Assembly: GCF_900111595.1 (NCBI RefSeq)
Contig: NZ_FOHN01000004.1
Coordinates: 124,001 to 188,000, forward strand
From: [Clostridium] polysaccharolyticum
GTDB taxonomy: Bacteria; Bacillota; Clostridia; Lachnospirales; Lachnospiraceae
Direction: 5' to 3'
DNA: 64,000 nt
Shown one piece after another: positions 62,270-64,000 of the stretch. Position 1 is the first letter of the stretch. Each line of letters starts with the position of its first letter. Under the pieces are notes generated by a model. The model was given only the letters and a program-made list of their open reading frames with translations, was not told where the DNA came from and did not search any database. The translations under genes were made by a program, and so were the position numbers.

Positions 62270-63076
62270 ATGTTAGTTAAATGCAAGAAGGTATTTCGTT
62301 ATCCTTTATCTACGTTTTATGTTATCGTTGGTTTGATGGTTGCATTTTTGATGCTGTTTGATGGGTTAAGTATTTATAATGAAGTAACGAAAGCAGCAGA
62401 TGAAGACAAGCAGGCTCGTTATAATGAAACAACAAGATTAAATGTAGAGAATACAGATAAGAGGCAGTTAACTCCTCAATTATTTGAAGTGCCAGAAAAA
62501 GTGAATGTACATTTGGTAGCAGATGCTTGTATTGAAGGAGCTAGTGGAAATGTTAAGGCGGACATAGTGTTACAGAATGCAATAGAGTTAAAAATCCTTT
62601 TGAATACTGGCAGGCTTCCTACCAAAAAAGAAATAGTTAGCGGGAAACATGTGGCTGTAATTAGAAGTGGTTTAGAGAGTTGTACATTTGTAAAAGACTC
62701 AAAAAAGTATATCGAAATGAACGGAACTGCATATGAAGTTATTGGAACGATGAAGGAATTCGGTTCAAATGGCTATGTGTTTGTATATGAGAATTGTCTT
62801 ACAAGAGAAATGTCAAAGAAAATAATGAATAGTGACGATATAAATGTTATTATTAATAGCGATAAGAATAACACATATGATGCATATAATCATATAAAAA
62901 GCAATATGACGGATTTTTCTAATACGATTAATGTAGAAGGACGGCAGGTTGATGAGGATATGGATGTATTGCAGTATGCCATGGATAATTCAAGTGTTGT
63001 AGTTGTTTTTGTGATATATCTATTCAGCATTATAAATTGTATTAATGAAAATTACTCCAGCTCAAGCTATAACTGA
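62270..63076 (+). CDS. FtsX/MacB-like permease component, possibly truncated
   Basis: 268 residues. An N-terminal membrane helix (FYVIVGLMVAFLMLFDGLSI, about 17-36) is followed by a ~200-residue extracellular domain of MacB_PCD style (KHVAVIRSGLESC, YEVIGTMKEFGSNGYVFVYE). A second helix (SSVVVVFVIYLFSIINCI) lies near the C-terminus. The protein then stops after about ten residues (NENYSSSSYN). A normal FtsX-type permease would have two more helices and a cytoplasmic loop, so this gene may have lost its end, or it is a specialised short subunit. It shares its general layout with the next gene. Confidence 0.55.
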   Translation: MLVKCKKVFRYPLSTFYVIVGLMVAFLMLFDGLSIYNEVTKAADEDKQARYNETTRLNVENTDKRQLTPQLFEVPEKVNVHLVADACIEGASGNVKADIVLQNAIELKILLNTGRLPTKKEIVSGKHVAVIRSGLESCTFVKDSKKYIEMNGTAYEVIGTMKEFGSNGYVFVYENCLTREMSKKIMNSDDINVIINSDKNNTYDAYNHIKSNMTDFSNTINVEGRQVDEDMDVLQYAMDNSSVVVVFVIYLFSIINCINENYSSSSYN

Positions 63077-63097
63077 GGGAAGGGGATAAAAAAATAT

Positions 63098-64000
63098 ATG
63101 AAGTTAAGAAATCTTATCATGCTTACAGTGAGGTCGATGGCAAGAATTCGCTGGAAGCTTTTTTTGATCTGTTCGGTTTGTATCTGTTCTTTTTTTCTTA
63201 TAGATCAAATGGCTTCCAATTCGTTTCGTTTCATTTATCACAAGATTGAGCTTAGCAGAATGCTGAAATATGGGAAAGAAAATACGTTACAGATTAAGTT
63301 TAATTATATTGAAGAGACAGACGGATTCATAAATTCTGTGAATCAGCTCATGCAATACATAGACAAAGTTGACGGGATATATGCTGGAGGAAGCTATGAT
63401 GAGAGTAGTGAATATTTTGGAGAGTTAAAAAATAACCCAAAATATCAAAACATTAATAGAAAAGCATATGCCAATACTTTTCGTATGGAGACATTAGGTT
63501 TATCGGAAGTGATTTATGTAAATCATGGAATGGAGCAGTTGTGCAAGTTGAAAACAATAGTGGGAGATACTGACTTTAAAAAGTATAAAGAAGAAAATAT
63601 ACGACCAGTTTTAGTGGGATATGGCTTAAGAGATATTTTGAAGGCAGGAACAATAATAACATCGCAAAGTAATGGACAAAAATATCAAGTGGTTGGTATT
63701 TTAGAAAAAGATCAGAAATGGTTTGGTGATGTTGATGCAGTAGGAACTGGTGTAGTTTCATTAAATTACAAAATAATTGCAGCAAGAAGTCAAAATGAAA
63801 TAGACAAAAGTGACAATAGAGTAATGTCAACTCTGTGTACTTTATCAACATCTTTTCTTTTGCTAGAATCAAATAGTGAAACGGAGAATATTAAGAATTT
63901 AATTATAACGAAAGCTAAGCAATTAGGATTATCAGTCAGTATTGTGCCGATGGAAGAGGTCATTAAAGATTATGAAGAATCATATCGTGAAAATATGAAT
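63098..64000 (+). CDS. Second permease-like protein, 3' end outside window
   Basis: Open from ATG 63098 (AAGGGG ribosome binding site) to the window end in frame, 301 codons so far. Helix LFLICSVCICSFFLIDQM (about 20-37) follows a basic N-terminus (MKLRNLIMLTVRSMARIRWK). A large extracellular domain follows, with KYQVVGILEKDQKWFGDVDA at about 189. This is the same plan as the preceding gene. It probably belongs to an ABC export or bacteriocin-type system whose ATPase would lie beyond the window. The function of the pair is inferred from layout only. Confidence 0.6.
   Translation, partial: MKLRNLIMLTVRSMARIRWKLFLICSVCICSFFLIDQMASNSFRFIYHKIELSRMLKYGKENTLQIKFNYIEETDGFINSVNQLMQYIDKVDGIYAGGSYDESSEYFGELKNNPKYQNINRKAYANTFRMETLGLSEVIYVNHGMEQLCKLKTIVGDTDFKKYKEENIRPVLVGYGLRDILKAGTIITSQSNGQKYQVVGILEKDQKWFGDVDAVGTGVVSLNYKIIAARSQNEIDKSDNRVMSTLCTLSTSFLLLESNSETENIKNLIITKAKQLGLSVSIVPMEEVIKDYEESYRENMN

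Overview
The window looks like chromosomal DNA of an anaerobic, low-GC Firmicute, most likely a plant-fibre-degrading Lachnospiraceae (Clostridium cluster XIVa) species. The basis is AT-rich sequence, strong AGGAGG-type ribosome binding sites, an [FeFe]-hydrogenase/chemotaxis fusion, GLUG and BspA-type surface proteins, and secreted multidomain cellulases and xylanases. The enzymes end in CBM2 or CBM3 modules. I see no dockerin, cohesin or scaffoldin, so this is a free-enzyme rather than cellulosome strategy. No rRNA, tRNA or CRISPR array was seen.

Layout. 1-1500: the end of a BsuBI/PstI-type restriction-modification pair. 1680-1830: an unannotated 48-aa ORF. 2097-4052: soluble [FeFe]-hydrogenase-like/MCP fusion. 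4055-4264: a repeat module that recurs inverted at 61152-61344. 4285-9131: BspA-like LRR protein and GH9 cellulase 1, whose 3' end abuts an internally deleted IS4-type element (9127-10288). 10376-11212: a GT-A-like protein. 11389-23932: an unusual biosynthetic locus. 24046-24510: IS66 remnant. 24836-28796: two GLUG surface proteins. 29156-32056: GH9 cellulase 2, a paralogue of the first. 32193-32781: gene remnants (ABC exporter, FRG-domain protein). 32920-40957: a complete type I Wadjet (jetABCD) system. 41058-46157: housekeeping and conserved genes (ferredoxin, mnmM, folD, DUF6323/DUF6179-like pair, LytS-like kinase). 46323-61122: a fibre-degradation island (GH10-CBM13-CE1-CBM2, clan-A GH-CBM13-CBM3, CBM3-esterase, CBM4x3-GH9-CBM3) interleaved with a lipoprotein, a deoxynucleoside kinase, CbiZ and decayed MutS/SDR fragments. 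61722-64000: a secreted peptide followed by two permease-like genes, the last cut by the window end.

The most interesting region is 11389-23932. A purine nucleoside phosphorylase and a SAH/MTA/5'-deoxyadenosine-type deaminase lead directly into a cysteine-free 104-aa protein with an NHLP-like leader. A hairpin resembling an attenuator follows. Then come two different radical SAM enzymes, two paralogous GT-B-like proteins (DUF6365-like), two proteins of unknown family, a small membrane protein, a nucleotidyltransferase and an ABC exporter. I read it as a glycosylated radical-SAM RiPP-like pathway carrying its own salvage route for the 5'-deoxyadenosine (or SAH/MTA) that SAM enzymes release. 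The LytTR-type regulator and its membrane partner just before the ABC genes are both visibly decayed.

The two GH9 cellulases at 5919 and 29156 share a palindromic operator, CAAGATAWCTTG, overlapping the -35 box, so they are probably co-regulated. Their coding sequences form a long direct repeat around the biosynthetic locus. The ~200-bp repeat pair forms inverted repeats around ~57 kb. Both arrangements could support recombination.
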